DNA of 64,000 nucleotides, taken from the NCBI RefSeq assembly GCF_012641275.1, contig NZ_JABAIA010000001.1, positions 2,232,001-2,296,000 on the forward strand, in the 5' to 3' direction. Each line of letters starts with the position of its first letter. The stretch's first letter is position 1. The stretch is from Chitinophaga varians (GTDB lineage Bacteria > Bacteroidota > Bacteroidia > Chitinophagales > Chitinophagaceae). Both the position numbers and the translations under genes were made by a program. Shown here piece by piece: positions 37,380 through 47,539 of this stretch. Under the pieces are notes generated by a model. That model had not been told where the DNA came from and made no database searches. It was given only the letters and a program-made list of their open reading frames with translations.

Positions 37380-38009
37380 TTACTGCTTTCTACGCCCGGC
37401 AACAATCCCGAAAGCGTAATTGAGCTGTACAAGGATAATAAAACCAATACTCAGGTAAGTATTGATAAAACACAATAAAGCTCCGGCAAAATATAACAAC
37501 TGTGCTACGATAATACGACGCTTTATTGCGCCGCTAATAGCTTCAAGATCGCTCTCGGTTTCAACGAACCTCTGCCTTACCGCATAACTCCAGTTGATAT
37601 AAAGACTGACGCCCAGCATCAATATATTAAACCAGTAAACGAATATGGCAAACTTGTAATTCGTATAATCACTTAAAAATGCTGTCGAAAAAGGTAACAA
37701 CGACACAAACAGCAGGAACAGCAGGGATAGCCAGTTGAGGTTCCTGTCGCTTTTTTCGATGTAGGCGAATTGAGCGGATTGGCCTACCCAGAAAATACCG
37801 GCGGTCATAAAACTCAGAAAATACACGAGAAACCTCGGCATCTGGGCCAGTAAAACATGAGCAAGCTCCCCTTCCGTGAGCTTACCTTCTGCTGCCGGAA
37901 CTTTAATTTCCAATACCAGCAAAGTCATAGCCACCGCAAATATTCCGTCACTGATGGCTTCTATGCGTTGGGTATTTTTTCCTGCGATTTTGTTGTAGGA
38001 TAACTTCAT
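37380..38009 (-). CDS. TMEM175-like potassium channel family protein
   Basis: The 209-residue protein has about six membrane segments. The first contains 'RIEAISDGIFAVAMTLLVLEI', the conserved R-x(n)-FSDG-like motif of bacterial TMEM175 channels that conduct K+. Known bacterial members form tetramers. ATG 38009 fits the family start better than the codon at 38018. Confidence 0.82.
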   Translation of the reverse strand: MKLSYNKIAGKNTQRIEAISDGIFAVAMTLLVLEIKVPAAEGKLTEGELAHVLLAQMPRFLVYFLSFMTAGIFWVGQSAQFAYIEKSDRNLNWLSLLFLLFVSLLPFSTAFLSDYTNYKFAIFVYWFNILMLGVSLYINWSYAVRQRFVETESDLEAISGAIKRRIIVAQLLYFAGALLCFINTYLSIGFIILVQLNYAFGIVAGRRKQ

Positions 38010-38102
38010 GAATGACAATTTGGGTATCTTCTTAAAATCGGAATGCTAATAAATGGGCACTATAAAAATAATCATTCCTCTATAAAAGTGGGTCACACGA
38101 GG

Positions 38103-38693
38103 TTAATAGCCTTTGTTTTCCATTACGGCCATTATACTGAGCAACAGCGGGAAAGCGCTGTCCATGCCTTTGCGGATGGCACGCAACGCCTGGGAAATCT
38201 TCTTCTCCACTGTTTTGACAGATATTTCCATCCGGTCTGCAATTTCCCGGTAGGTAAGCCCTTCATCGCGGCTCATGCTGAAAATGGCGCGCTGGTCTTC
38301 CGGGAAAGTCGCCAATACCCGCTGCAGGACGCTATCCAGCTCCTTAAAAGCCAGGGGCTCATGTTGGAGCAGGTCTTTGGAGATGTGGGCCAGTCTTTCG
38401 TAAAAATTAGTGTCAGATTTGAGATTACGCAGGGCTTTCAGCTCCTGGAAGCGGACGGCCTGAAAAAGGTAGGCTTTCAGGTGGACCACCTCCACTTCCT
38501 GCCGGCGATGCCACAGGGAGATGAACACCTCCTGCACGATATCCTGTGCCAGGTCGCTGTCAGACAGCATATTACGGGCACGGACATACAGCACTTTCCA
38601 ATAACGGTTGTACACCGCTGTAAAAGCATCCTGATCATCCAGTGTTATCTGGCTCCAAAGCTGATCATCCGTATATGTGTTGTAATCCGACAT
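38103..38693 (-). CDS. ECF RNA polymerase sigma factor (FecI-like)
   Basis: The 196-residue protein has sigma-70 region 2 ('DLAQDIVQEVFISLW') and region 4 ('YREIADRMEISVKTVEKKISQALRAI'). It matches the Bacteroidota sigma factors controlled by FecR anti-sigma proteins. It lies in the same orientation as fecR-susC-susD but at the 3' end, behind a terminator, so it has its own promoter. Pairing with the FecR at 45251 is inferred from proximity. Confidence 0.9.
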   Translation of the reverse strand: MSDYNTYTDDQLWSQITLDDQDAFTAVYNRYWKVLYVRARNMLSDSDLAQDIVQEVFISLWHRRQEVEVVHLKAYLFQAVRFQELKALRNLKSDTNFYERLAHISKDLLQHEPLAFKELDSVLQRVLATFPEDQRAIFSMSRDEGLTYREIADRMEISVKTVEKKISQALRAIRKGMDSAFPLLLSIMAVMENKGY

Positions 38694-38810
38694 GAATCGC
38701 TACCTGTTGTTTGCGGGCTACAAACAGGAAGTAACAAGTGTCCATTCTAGATGGTTGGTGAGGGCGAAGATAACTTTAGCAGCGAAATAATGCAAGTCCT
38801 TTTTAAAAGG

Positions 38811-38840
38811 AAAGGGTGCGGCCATGCGGCCACACCCTTT
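38811..38840. terminator. terminator closing the susCD-thioredoxin operon
   Basis: A 13-bp stem (AAAGGGTGCGGCC with GGCCACACCCTTT, one wobble) and a 4-base loop carry T-runs on both strands. It separates the operon from the sigma gene. Confidence 0.85.
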
Positions 38841-38865
38841 TTTTCACGGGATATGGTCAGTTATA

Positions 38866-40056
38866 TTATAATTTTTCCAGCTCGTCTACCAGCCCCTGGG
38901 CCAGTTTCTGGATTTTGGATGTTTCGGCATCTGCCAGCTTTCTGGCTTTGCGGGCGGCTGTCAGCCCTTCCTCTTTTTTCTTCATGGTCAGGCATACCCA
39001 TCCAAAAGTGCTCTGGATGCTGTATTCCTCCGGCTCCAGTGCTGCGGCTTTTTTGGCCATTTTATAAGCCTGTGGCAGGAAGGCGGCGGTTTTGGGGTCA
39101 GCTTCCCGTTTGCCGTTGAGGCGGCGCGCCAGGAAACTCAGCTTCTCCGCATCGGCCTTCAGTACACCTTTCATGGCGGCGTCTGTCAGCTTCACATATG
39201 CTTTGGCGTTACCTTGTTGCTGGTACCACTCCGCTTCCAGCATCACGGCCTGTTTCTGCCTTCCCGGTGATTTGGACAGTTTGAAATGCTGCAATCCTTC
39301 AAAGAAGCCTTTTTCATCGCCGGCGTAGATTTTTGGATACAGGGTGCTGGAGATAAGGCGGTCAGTCAGCGCTTCGCGTTCTTCCTGACCGGCATAAGAG
39401 GTAAACTGCACCTGGTTGGCCAGGTAATATTTACCCAGACGGTCATCTCCGGAACGGGCGATATTTTTTATCACCTTCCATCCCAGCGGTGAATTCAGGT
39501 CGGCATCATTGATTTTGGTACTGATTTCTTCACCGATTTTCTCTGCCGTACGGCGGTCGGACCTGTTCACCGCCATATAGTAATTCAGCAGGAACGGCAC
39601 ACTTCTTTCGCCGGCATTGTAGCGGGCAGTGAGAGACGACATGCTGCGGTCCGGGTCAGTGGCCATATGGGCTTCTTCCAGGAACTCCTCCACAGACATG
39701 CGGGAACCGGTGCGATGTATCACTTCCCCTTTACTGTTGATGAAAAGATAAGTAGGGAAGGACTGGACATTGTACTTACTGCGAAGCTCTATGCCTTCGC
39801 CTTTTTCCATATCCAGTTTAGTGTTGATGAAATGCTGATTGTAGTAGTTGTAAACCGCTGGTACGTTGAATACATTCTTTTCCATCCATTTGCAGGGGCT
39901 GCACCAGGAAGTATAACAATCGAGGAATACCAGCTTGTTCTCTTTGGCAGCCTGATCGAGGGTGGCTTGCCAGGCGGCGTTGTTAAACGCTATTTCTTCC
40001 TGGGCCATTCCTTTCAGCGCTACCAGCAGGCAGAGCATTAATAATATCTTCTTCAT
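38866..40056 (-). CDS. secreted thioredoxin-domain protein
   Basis: The 396-residue protein has a signal peptide (cut after 'LVALKGMA'), a thioredoxin domain (about 25-135) with active site 'SWCSPCKWME' (C52, C55), and an alpha-helical, TPR-like C-terminal half. It likely acts in the periplasm on disulfides. It directly follows susD (51-base gap), so it is part of the uptake operon. Confidence 0.88.
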   Translation of the reverse strand: MKKILLMLCLLVALKGMAQEEIAFNNAAWQATLDQAAKENKLVFLDCYTSWCSPCKWMEKNVFNVPAVYNYYNQHFINTKLDMEKGEGIELRSKYNVQSFPTYLFINSKGEVIHRTGSRMSVEEFLEEAHMATDPDRSMSSLTARYNAGERSVPFLLNYYMAVNRSDRRTAEKIGEEISTKINDADLNSPLGWKVIKNIARSGDDRLGKYYLANQVQFTSYAGQEEREALTDRLISSTLYPKIYAGDEKGFFEGLQHFKLSKSPGRQKQAVMLEAEWYQQQGNAKAYVKLTDAAMKGVLKADAEKLSFLARRLNGKREADPKTAAFLPQAYKMAKKAAALEPEEYSIQSTFGWVCLTMKKKEEGLTAARKARKLADAETSKIQKLAQGLVDELEKL

Positions 40057-40107
40057 AAAAAATGGTGATGGGCCCGGAGGACTGGCTACCTCCGGGCTGT
40101 ATGAAAG

Positions 40108-41556
40108 TTAACGTTCGTATTGCGGGATACCGGGATTCATCGCCAGCACTTTTGGCGGTACCGGGAACACATAACGCTTATCATTGGCCGGCAGCGTATA
40201 GGTCTGTCCGTTGTGGGTATGGGTAACGGTTTTAGCGAAACGGGCGTCTTTGTTCAACCGTTTCAGATCGGCCAGGCGGTAGTATCCCATCAGGGCCAGT
40301 TCTCTTCTGCGTTCGTCCAGTACCAGGCGAAGCGCCGCCTCATTGTCGGAAGCTACCAATGGCTGGTTGTTTACAATACGGCTATTGCGCAGCGTGTTGA
40401 TCAGTTGCAGCGCCCTGTCTTTGTTGCCTGTTCGCGCTTCCGCTTCTGCGGCGTTCAGGTACAATTCAGGGGTACCTACACCTAAATTAAAGTCAACGTA
40501 AGCCGCCCACAATACACGGCCCGGGAATAATATTTTATTCGGGCCAAAAAGCGCTTCCCCGTTGCAATAGAACAGGCTAAAACGCTTGTCTGTAGCGCCT
40601 GCCGGCAGGTCCTTTTGGTATACACCGATCAGGTCCTGACTGGCATATACTTCTGTAAAAATGCTGGATGAGCTGGGTGTACCTCTGCGGAACCAAACGG
40701 TTTCCTTATTGAGATGACCATCCGGGAAAACTGATTTATCCATCGGGTTGTATACACGGCTCCAGGTACCTTTCTGGACATCATACGAGGAGTAAGTCAT
40801 CAGCGTATTATTCACAGCAAGCGCTTTGTTGGCATTATCAAGCGCCGCTTTATAATCGGCCATGTATAGGTTCACGCGGCTTAACAGGCCATAAGCAGCA
40901 CTTTTAGCCGGCTTCAATGTGTTGGGTACGTTGTCCGGCAGGTTCGGTAATGCTTCCTCCAGGTCCTGTTTGATTTGTGCATATACAGCGGCAACGCTTC
41001 TTCTCTCGTAAGGCTGGGTGATATCTTCCGTTAATACCAGCGGCACCCCTAATGCAGCAGAAGCGTTGGCAGGATCATATTGTTCGGCATAGATATTTAC
41101 CAGTGTCAGGTATTCAAATGCACGGGCTACCTGTGCCTGTGCGCGCAGTCGCTTTTTGTCCTGTTCAGTAGCATCTGCCACCTTCATTACGTTGTTGATA
41201 ACGGTGTTGCAGGTGAAGATGTTAGCGTAGGTTGGGTTCCACTGAGGGTCATTATCGTTCTGGTCTAGTATCTGTCCGGGAGAGAAATTATACAGATTAC
41301 GTTTATACACGCTGAGGAATGAATAAGATGCCTGCTGATTGACATCATTATCCTCGCCACCTTCCACATCATCGGTGATATAGGCAGGATAGGCAGCCAC
41401 CGCAGCTACAAGGCTGGTGCTGTTCATCAGTTTCTGATAGTCGTCAAAATACTCAGGGATGGTATATCCTTTCGGCTTTATATCAAGGTATTTGTTACAG
41501 GCAGATAACATTGTCAAAGATATGCCTGTCATTAACAGTATGAATATTTTTTTCAT
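40108..41556 (-). CDS. SusD/RagB family surface lipoprotein
   Basis: This surface-exposed lid of a SusCD transporter has a lipobox 'TMLSACNKYLD', then the SusD fold with its TPR-like helices and a variable binding face. It has 482 residues from ATG 41556. The start lies 10 bases beyond the susC stop. The ligand (glycan or peptide) is not shown, as no glycoside hydrolase gene accompanies it. Confidence 0.92.
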   Translation of the reverse strand: MKKIFILLMTGISLTMLSACNKYLDIKPKGYTIPEYFDDYQKLMNSTSLVAAVAAYPAYITDDVEGGEDNDVNQQASYSFLSVYKRNLYNFSPGQILDQNDNDPQWNPTYANIFTCNTVINNVMKVADATEQDKKRLRAQAQVARAFEYLTLVNIYAEQYDPANASAALGVPLVLTEDITQPYERRSVAAVYAQIKQDLEEALPNLPDNVPNTLKPAKSAAYGLLSRVNLYMADYKAALDNANKALAVNNTLMTYSSYDVQKGTWSRVYNPMDKSVFPDGHLNKETVWFRRGTPSSSSIFTEVYASQDLIGVYQKDLPAGATDKRFSLFYCNGEALFGPNKILFPGRVLWAAYVDFNLGVGTPELYLNAAEAEARTGNKDRALQLINTLRNSRIVNNQPLVASDNEAALRLVLDERRRELALMGYYRLADLKRLNKDARFAKTVTHTHNGQTYTLPANDKRYVFPVPPKVLAMNPGIPQYER

Positions 41557-41566
41557 GTTTGTCTGT

Positions 41567-44500
41567 TTAGAAATTAACATTTACACCAATCGTATAGCTC
41601 GGTGGAACCAATTGGCCTCTGGTGAGAGAACTAAAAGCTGTACCATTCCATACTTCCGGGTCCAGATTTTGTTTATTGGCAGACCAGCGCCATACATTCT
41701 GTACCTGGAAGCTCAGTCGTGCGCTTTGTATGTAAGCCTTTTTCAGCAACGATAACGGAAGATTATAACTCAGGGTCACATCACGCAATTTGATATAGGA
41801 TGCCTTACTGATGTGATTATCAGCCGCATCCCAAATGGCGGTAGTAGTGGTAGAAGCACCGCTGAAATAGGCTGGTGCGAGGTCCGGATTCTGTTCATCA
41901 CCAGGCTTCTTCCAGTAGTTTAGCGCCAGACGGTCCATGTTGCTGGTGTAATTCAGCTCAGGGAACTTGGTCAGATAAGGTGCTGTCACATCCCTCATAA
42001 CGTGGCCTCCATAACAGATAAACATAAAAAAGAGATCAAAATCCTTGTAATGCAGGGTGTTCTGTAAAGACGCTGAATACGGCGGGACAGTTGTTCCGCT
42101 GTAAACCAGGTCGCCGATGGTTAGGTTCTGCGTGGATTTCACGATCTTTCCGTCTTTGGTATAAGCCTGTGGCTTTCCGGTAGCATCCAGCCCGGCGTAA
42201 CGAATACTGTACAATCCATCCAGCGGAATCCCCTGCCGGCGTTGCAGATCGTATACATATCCGTACAATGAATTATCAGATACGTCCAGCTTGGTCAACT
42301 CGTTTTTGTTGTAATTGAAGTTAAACGTAGTATTCCAGCGGAAATCGCGGGTTTTAACATTTGTGCTGGTCAGTGTAATATCTATACCACGGTTATACAT
42401 ACTACCGTAGTTGACAATATAGGAATTCCAGCCAAGTGTAGGGTCCGCCGCCATTCTGCCCAGCAGGTCGGAAGTATTTTTATTATAGAATTCAACAGAA
42501 CCAGTCAGTCTGCCAGTGAACACGCTGAAGTCAACACCGATATTGGCCAGCTTGGTTTTTTCCCAACGTAATCCAGCATTAGGCGGACTGTATACATAAG
42601 CTTGTGATTCATTGGTGAGGGGATTGGTGTTATTGTCCATAGTGATCATATATGGACCTGCATCTTTAGGGATATTGCCATTCACACCATACGTGGTACG
42701 TACGGCCAGACGATCCAGCCAACTGATGTCTCCACCATCTGTTACTACATACATCAGACCTGCTGACCACATCGGTTTATATTGATATTTGGGATCTGTA
42801 CCAAACAGGTTGGACTGGTCCATTCTGATACTGCCGGACGCTGTCAGCCTGCGTTTATAAGAGTAGGAAGCATTACCGTAAAAGGACACAAACCTGTCTT
42901 CCAGGTCACGGAATCCTCTTTCTCTGTCTTTGCTTCTGCTATCCAGCTGGAACTGGTTGAAAAGTGCCTGGGTATTTTTCCTGGTCTGACTGAGCGACAG
43001 TTCATTTATTGGTTTATAATTGAGGCTAAACTCATCATAACCATATTTGTAGATATTGGTAGAAGTATTTCTTACCTGGCGGCGTTCTGCGCCGGCCAAT
43101 ACCTGGACTTCATGATCACTGCCAATTAGTTTATCGTAATTCAACTGGAACCGCAGCATATTGGTGGCCACAGTGGTCCTTGTTTCATTAAACTGTCCAC
43201 CAACCGGCAGCATGGAGAATGCTGAGTCAACAGGCGTAGCATCATTAAGCGTGGTTGTTACCCAATTGGCATTTTTACGATATAACTGCTGTATGGTAGT
43301 GTCCATACGCTCTGACTGATAACGTACATCCAGCGTCAACCCGTTGATGATTTTGAAATTGGCGCCAATGTTGAGATTCAGATAGTTGCCTTTTCTGGTG
43401 TAATGTTGTCTGCCAAGTTCATCCAGGGGGCGATAGGTTTCATCCTGCAGCCCCAGGCCTTTCAGACGGTCTATCTCATACTGGGACTTGTTCAGGTACC
43501 ACTGGGTAGGCTGTCCGTTGGGATCACGGAGCATATAATAAGATGCTTTCCCGGTATTGTAATTTTTCATTCCCAGGAATCCGTTGTCAAAGTCTTCCTT
43601 GATGCTGCTTCCCAGGACGCCTACGTCCACACGCATCCATTTGGTGAAATTGAAAGTATTGCGGAGGTTATAACCCACACGCTGCGACTGCTGTGCTTTT
43701 TCATAGGGATTGGTGCCCAGATAGTTCACGGAGAGGTTATAGCGGTATTTTTCGCTGCCTCCGGAAAAGCCCAGGGTGTGCTGGTTTGTCACCATGGCTT
43801 TGCGCAACAGTTCATCCGTCATCTGCTCATAGCGGTCACTGTTACGATATACGTCCAGTGCGCTTTGCAGCTGCTCTTCTGTTATCTTGTTGCCCTTTCG
43901 TTCATATAGTAACCGGTATACATCGTTCATACCTTTACGGGGATCGATAGCACCGTAGTCGCCGGAACGATAGTTGAACATGTCCCGCTGAAAATCCACC
44001 AGTTCAGCGCTGGACATCAGGTTACGATAACTTCTGCTGGGCAGGGGCGTAAACTTGATGGCATTGTTGTAGGTAACCCTCATGGCACCGGCTTTACCTT
44101 GTTTGGTAGTCATTACGATCACGCCGTTAGCAGCACGGGCACCATAGATAGAAGCAGCGGTAGCATCTTTCAGCACAGTGACGGTAGCAATATCTGCGGG
44201 ATTGATCACGGCGCTGTCCCCTTCAAAGGGCATCCCGTCAATCACGTACAGCGGAGCAGTTTGATTACCCAGGGTGGTGACGCCACGGATCTGCATTTTA
44301 CCTTTATAGGACGTCATACCGGCGGCCATCCCTTCGAGGCGGTCCAGTATGCCTGTCTGCATTTTACCGGCCATATCATCGGCGGAGATGGTGGAGTAGG
44401 AGCCGGTAGCACGTTCTTTGGAGATCGTCTGGTAACCGGTGCTCACGACGGAAATACCTGCCAGGCGGCTGGAGAGCTGTTCCAGTTTAATTTGTATGCT

Positions 44501-45025
44501 GCTATTCTTACCAACGGTCACTTCTTTTGTATTGAAGCCTACATAGCGGATCACCAGCACATCGCCGGGTTTGGCGTCGATATTGAACCTGCCGTCCACA
44601 TCAGAAATGGCGGAGCGGGTAGTTCCTTTGATCACCACGGAAGCGCCCGGCAAGGCTGTTCCGGAGCTATCAATGATGGTACCGGTAACAGGGATGGCTG
44701 TTATTTTTTCGATGGCAGACGGGGCTGCACTTTGCGCGCGTTTGATGATCACCACCTTGTCCACGATCGTGAAAGTCAGTGGCTGATCTTCAAAACACAG
44801 CTTCAGGGCGGCAGACAGCTGCACGTTCTTCAGATCAAGGTCCACATGGTCTGTCCGTTGCAGATCTTCCTTTGAATACAGGAAAGAATATCCTGTTTGT
44901 TGTTGCATCTCCCTAAAAACCCTGGTTAATGGTGCTTTCTTTAAAGAAAGCGTTACTGTCTGGGCAAAAGTGCCCGCACTCACATGCATAAAAGCAGCCA
45001 GCAGTAACATGACAGTCAGTTTCAT
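41567..45025 (-). CDS. SusC/RagA family TonB-dependent transporter with STN domain
   Basis: The 1152-residue outer-membrane transporter starts at ATG 45025 with signal peptide 'MKLTVMLLLAAFMHVSAG'; the frame is open from ATG 45127, an alternative. Domains in order are an STN domain (about 35-100), which contacts the FecR anti-sigma factor, a carboxypeptidase-regulatory-like domain (about 115-200), a plug with 'LYVIDGMPFEGD' and 'DATAASIYGARAANGVI', and the barrel. The STN domain means the receptor itself can signal to the ECF sigma factor. Confidence 0.94.
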   Translation of the reverse strand: MKLTVMLLLAAFMHVSAGTFAQTVTLSLKKAPLTRVFREMQQQTGYSFLYSKEDLQRTDHVDLDLKNVQLSAALKLCFEDQPLTFTIVDKVVIIKRAQSAAPSAIEKITAIPVTGTIIDSSGTALPGASVVIKGTTRSAISDVDGRFNIDAKPGDVLVIRYVGFNTKEVTVGKNSSIQIKLEQLSSRLAGISVVSTGYQTISKERATGSYSTISADDMAGKMQTGILDRLEGMAAGMTSYKGKMQIRGVTTLGNQTAPLYVIDGMPFEGDSAVINPADIATVTVLKDATAASIYGARAANGVIVMTTKQGKAGAMRVTYNNAIKFTPLPSRSYRNLMSSAELVDFQRDMFNYRSGDYGAIDPRKGMNDVYRLLYERKGNKITEEQLQSALDVYRNSDRYEQMTDELLRKAMVTNQHTLGFSGGSEKYRYNLSVNYLGTNPYEKAQQSQRVGYNLRNTFNFTKWMRVDVGVLGSSIKEDFDNGFLGMKNYNTGKASYYMLRDPNGQPTQWYLNKSQYEIDRLKGLGLQDETYRPLDELGRQHYTRKGNYLNLNIGANFKIINGLTLDVRYQSERMDTTIQQLYRKNANWVTTTLNDATPVDSAFSMLPVGGQFNETRTTVATNMLRFQLNYDKLIGSDHEVQVLAGAERRQVRNTSTNIYKYGYDEFSLNYKPINELSLSQTRKNTQALFNQFQLDSRSKDRERGFRDLEDRFVSFYGNASYSYKRRLTASGSIRMDQSNLFGTDPKYQYKPMWSAGLMYVVTDGGDISWLDRLAVRTTYGVNGNIPKDAGPYMITMDNNTNPLTNESQAYVYSPPNAGLRWEKTKLANIGVDFSVFTGRLTGSVEFYNKNTSDLLGRMAADPTLGWNSYIVNYGSMYNRGIDITLTSTNVKTRDFRWNTTFNFNYNKNELTKLDVSDNSLYGYVYDLQRRQGIPLDGLYSIRYAGLDATGKPQAYTKDGKIVKSTQNLTIGDLVYSGTTVPPYSASLQNTLHYKDFDLFFMFICYGGHVMRDVTAPYLTKFPELNYTSNMDRLALNYWKKPGDEQNPDLAPAYFSGASTTTTAIWDAADNHISKASYIKLRDVTLSYNLPLSLLKKAYIQSARLSFQVQNVWRWSANKQNLDPEVWNGTAFSSLTRGQLVPPSYTIGVNVNF

Positions 45026-45159
45026 AATCTTCCAGATTTTTCTCCGGACAGGGTAACTGCCGGAGTGCTCATTAGCTGGCGGGCACAAGGTACCACGCTG
45101 GGCTTGGAACCAAGCTCTTAAAATCATACATTTGATTTTGGGTGATGAATAAAATTTCT

Positions 45160-45250
45160 AAACAGGACATTTTAAGGTTGCCCACCGGCCAGGGATACTG
45201 CGAATATCTCTGGCCATTTTTTTGGGCGGATGTATTGATTGGTTTTTGCT
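45160..45250. other. stem-loop in the fecR-susC intergenic region
   Basis: GGCCAGGGATA and TATCTCTGGCC (about 45190-45220) form an 11-bp imperfect stem. It lies in the leader of susC on the minus strand, where it could reduce read-through from fecR or stabilise the susC messenger. Confidence 0.4.
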
Positions 45251-46375
45251 TTAAGGTTTGACGATGATCTTGTTCCCCTCCACCACAAAAGACACGCGGC
45301 CTGTCAGCTCCAGCATTTTCAACAACCGGGACACCGGCACGTCGCGGGGAATGGTACCCATAAAGTGATGCGTAACATTGCCCTGATATACCACCTCGGC
45401 GCCATACCAACGTGCTACCTGGCGCATCACGGTATGAATGTCTGCATCGTTGAAGGAAAACTGCCCGTCTTTCCAGGCGGTGATATCTTCCGTATCTACC
45501 TGTTGAAGGGAAAACTGCCCATTGGGCTGCAACTGCGCCTGTTGACCAGGCTTCAGTATATATGACTGTCCGTCATTGTTCACGCGCACCGATCCTTCCA
45601 GCAGGGTGGTACGGATACCTGCTTCATTGGGATAGGCGTTGATATTGAAATGTGTGCCCAGCACAGACACTTCCATATCATGGACTTTTACTTTAAACGG
45701 TTGTTGGGGATTGTGGCTGATTTCGAGATAAGCCTCTCCCTTCAGTTCCACGATACGGTCTTTGCCGGTGAAAGCGGTAGGGAAGGTAATGGAAGACGCG
45801 GCATTCAGCCAAACCCGGCTGCCATCCGGTAAGGTGAGCCGGAACTGGCCGCCTGCCGGCGTAGAGAGGGTATTGTATACCACCTGCTGAGGCGCACCGG
45901 ATGGCTGATAACTCAGTTGCCCGTTGCCGGTCCGGGTGATTTTACTGTTACCCTGGGGCGCCAGTGAATCGGCAGCCACATCATCCAACACCACGATAGA
46001 TCCGTTGGCCAGTGTCAAGGTGGCTTTATTGCCTCCTGGTTTTATATCATTATGAAAAACTGATTTTTCTGCAACGGCCACAGAAGGCGCCTGCTTGCGG
46101 GGAAAGAGGAATATGCCTCCTGCGGCTACCAGCACCAATACGGCTGCGGCGGCGGCATAGGCCCATCTGTAGGAACGTTTCTGCGGCGCCCGGACCTTTT
46201 GCATAATACGGTCATACATGACCTTCTGCAACAACGCCTCGGTTTCCGGCTCCAATCCGGCCTCACCGGAAGTTTCCAGGCGCTCGCAATAGCGGTCTAC
46301 CAGCGCCTGCTCAGCGGCGGTGGCTGTGCCGTCCAGATATCGGTTGACTAATTCGTGAAAGGTATTTTTATCCAT
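45251..46375 (-). CDS. FecR family anti-sigma factor
   Basis: The 374-residue inner-membrane protein has a cytoplasmic anti-sigma region (1-80), one membrane segment ('WAYAAAAAVLVLVAAGGIFLF'), a FecR domain and a C-terminal DUF4974-like domain ('DVPVSRLLKMLELTG'). It relays the signal from the SusC STN domain to an ECF sigma factor. It is the first gene of the unit, and no sigma gene precedes it, which is unusual. Confidence 0.93.
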   Translation of the reverse strand: MDKNTFHELVNRYLDGTATAAEQALVDRYCERLETSGEAGLEPETEALLQKVMYDRIMQKVRAPQKRSYRWAYAAAAAVLVLVAAGGIFLFPRKQAPSVAVAEKSVFHNDIKPGGNKATLTLANGSIVVLDDVAADSLAPQGNSKITRTGNGQLSYQPSGAPQQVVYNTLSTPAGGQFRLTLPDGSRVWLNAASSITFPTAFTGKDRIVELKGEAYLEISHNPQQPFKVKVHDMEVSVLGTHFNINAYPNEAGIRTTLLEGSVRVNNDGQSYILKPGQQAQLQPNGQFSLQQVDTEDITAWKDGQFSFNDADIHTVMRQVARWYGAEVVYQGNVTHHFMGTIPRDVPVSRLLKMLELTGRVSFVVEGNKIIVKP

Positions 46376-46481
46376 GCCTGACAGGTAGTACCAGAATGGA
46401 TACCTTACCCTACGGCTAAACAGGCTTTTTGGGGGAAAATTTTAACATAAATATAATCATTAAGTCTAACCGACTGATTTT

Positions 46482-46517
46482 AAAATATTAAGCGCGGCAT
46501 GCCGCGCTTAATATTTT
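46482..46517 (-). terminator. 36-bp perfect palindrome, terminator of the SnoaL-like gene
   Basis: The bases 46482-46517 read the same on both strands around AAGCGCGGCATGCCGCGCTT. It abuts the stop codon of the gene at 46518 and carries AAAA/TTTT ends. Confidence 0.8.
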
Positions 46518-46844
46518 TTACAATAAAGGCCGGGGGTCAAACACCACCCGGAGGGAGCTGATCTTTTCATTTTTCAACTGGTACCAGCTGCACCCGAAAA
46601 CGGTTTTATCACCCATAATATAATCACATAGCACACATACATCGTCCCCGTCTTCAAATATTTTATGGACCGTGTATTTCATTTTCATACGGCCCATATC
46701 TTCCATATATACGTCGGCGCCGTCACGGGAGCCTAATACGCCTACAAATTTGAAATCGGGAGCCAGCAATGTTCTGGCTGTGGCCATGTCTTCTTCGTTC
46801 AGGGAAGTGATGAACTGCTTTACGGTTTTTCCTGGTTGTGCCAT
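46518..46844 (-). CDS. SnoaL/NTF2-like protein
   Basis: The 108-residue protein from ATG 46844 is a single SnoaL/NTF2-like cone ('KQFITSLNEEDMATARTLLAPDF'). The open frame to 46913 overlaps no family sequence. It follows a Crp-family regulator after 77 bases. No catalytic residues can be named, and the substrate is unknown. Confidence 0.75.
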   Translation of the reverse strand: MAQPGKTVKQFITSLNEEDMATARTLLAPDFKFVGVLGSRDGADVYMEDMGRMKMKYTVHKIFEDGDDVCVLCDYIMGDKTVFGCSWYQLKNEKISSLRVVFDPRPLL

Positions 46845-46921
46845 CGTCTTAATTTTTTTATCTGCACACAAAGGTCGGGCCACAGCAGGAAACTGTCCTG
46901 TGACGATCGTCACAAAAAAAG

Positions 46922-47485
46922 CTACCGTCTGCCACGGATACGGCTCAACGTTTCCCGGGCTACGCCCAGAAAAGACGACAGTTGCGATAACGACACCCGT
47001 TGCAGCATCGCCGGATACTCCTGTTCCAGGTATTCATACCGCTCCTGCGCGCTCATCAGTTTGAACAACGCAGTGTGCTTCTCCTGTTTTGCCGCGATGC
47101 GTTGCAGGCAGAGCCGGCCCAGCGTTTCTATCTGAGGATCTGCAGCGGCGGCTGCCAATAACAGCTCCCGGTCAAAACGCACCACTTCCAGCGGTCCGCA
47201 GGCCTGTATCGAAAAAGCGGATTTCTCCCGGCGCCCATAACTATTGATATTGGTAGCAATGTCCTGCTCAAAAAAGAAATCAGTATTGACGTCCACTCCG
47301 TCTTTATCATAGAAAGCCCTGCAATAGCCACTGCTGACAAAAAACAGGGCGTTACATACCTCTCCGGCACGCAACAGGAATTCGTCTTTCTGATAGTGCT
47401 GTAAAGACAACGCCGGCAACAGGTGCTGCCAGTTATCTTCGGAGAAAGGGGTCAGGGAATGGATGTAGGTTAGTAGTTGTTTCAT
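46922..47485 (-). CDS. Crp/Fnr family transcriptional regulator
   Basis: The 187-residue protein has a cyclic-nucleotide-binding-like domain (about 15-120) and a C-terminal winged helix ('VSLSQLSSFLGVARETLSRIRGR'). Cyclic nucleotide binding is not shown. The order, regulator then SnoaL-like gene, repeats at 56767-57869. Confidence 0.9.
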   Translation of the reverse strand: MKQLLTYIHSLTPFSEDNWQHLLPALSLQHYQKDEFLLRAGEVCNALFFVSSGYCRAFYDKDGVDVNTDFFFEQDIATNINSYGRREKSAFSIQACGPLEVVRFDRELLLAAAAADPQIETLGRLCLQRIAAKQEKHTALFKLMSAQERYEYLEQEYPAMLQRVSLSQLSSFLGVARETLSRIRGRR

Positions 47486-47539
47486 CTGCTATGGCTGGTT
47501 AAACGATGTAATATTTTCAATGACATAACGAATAAAAAA

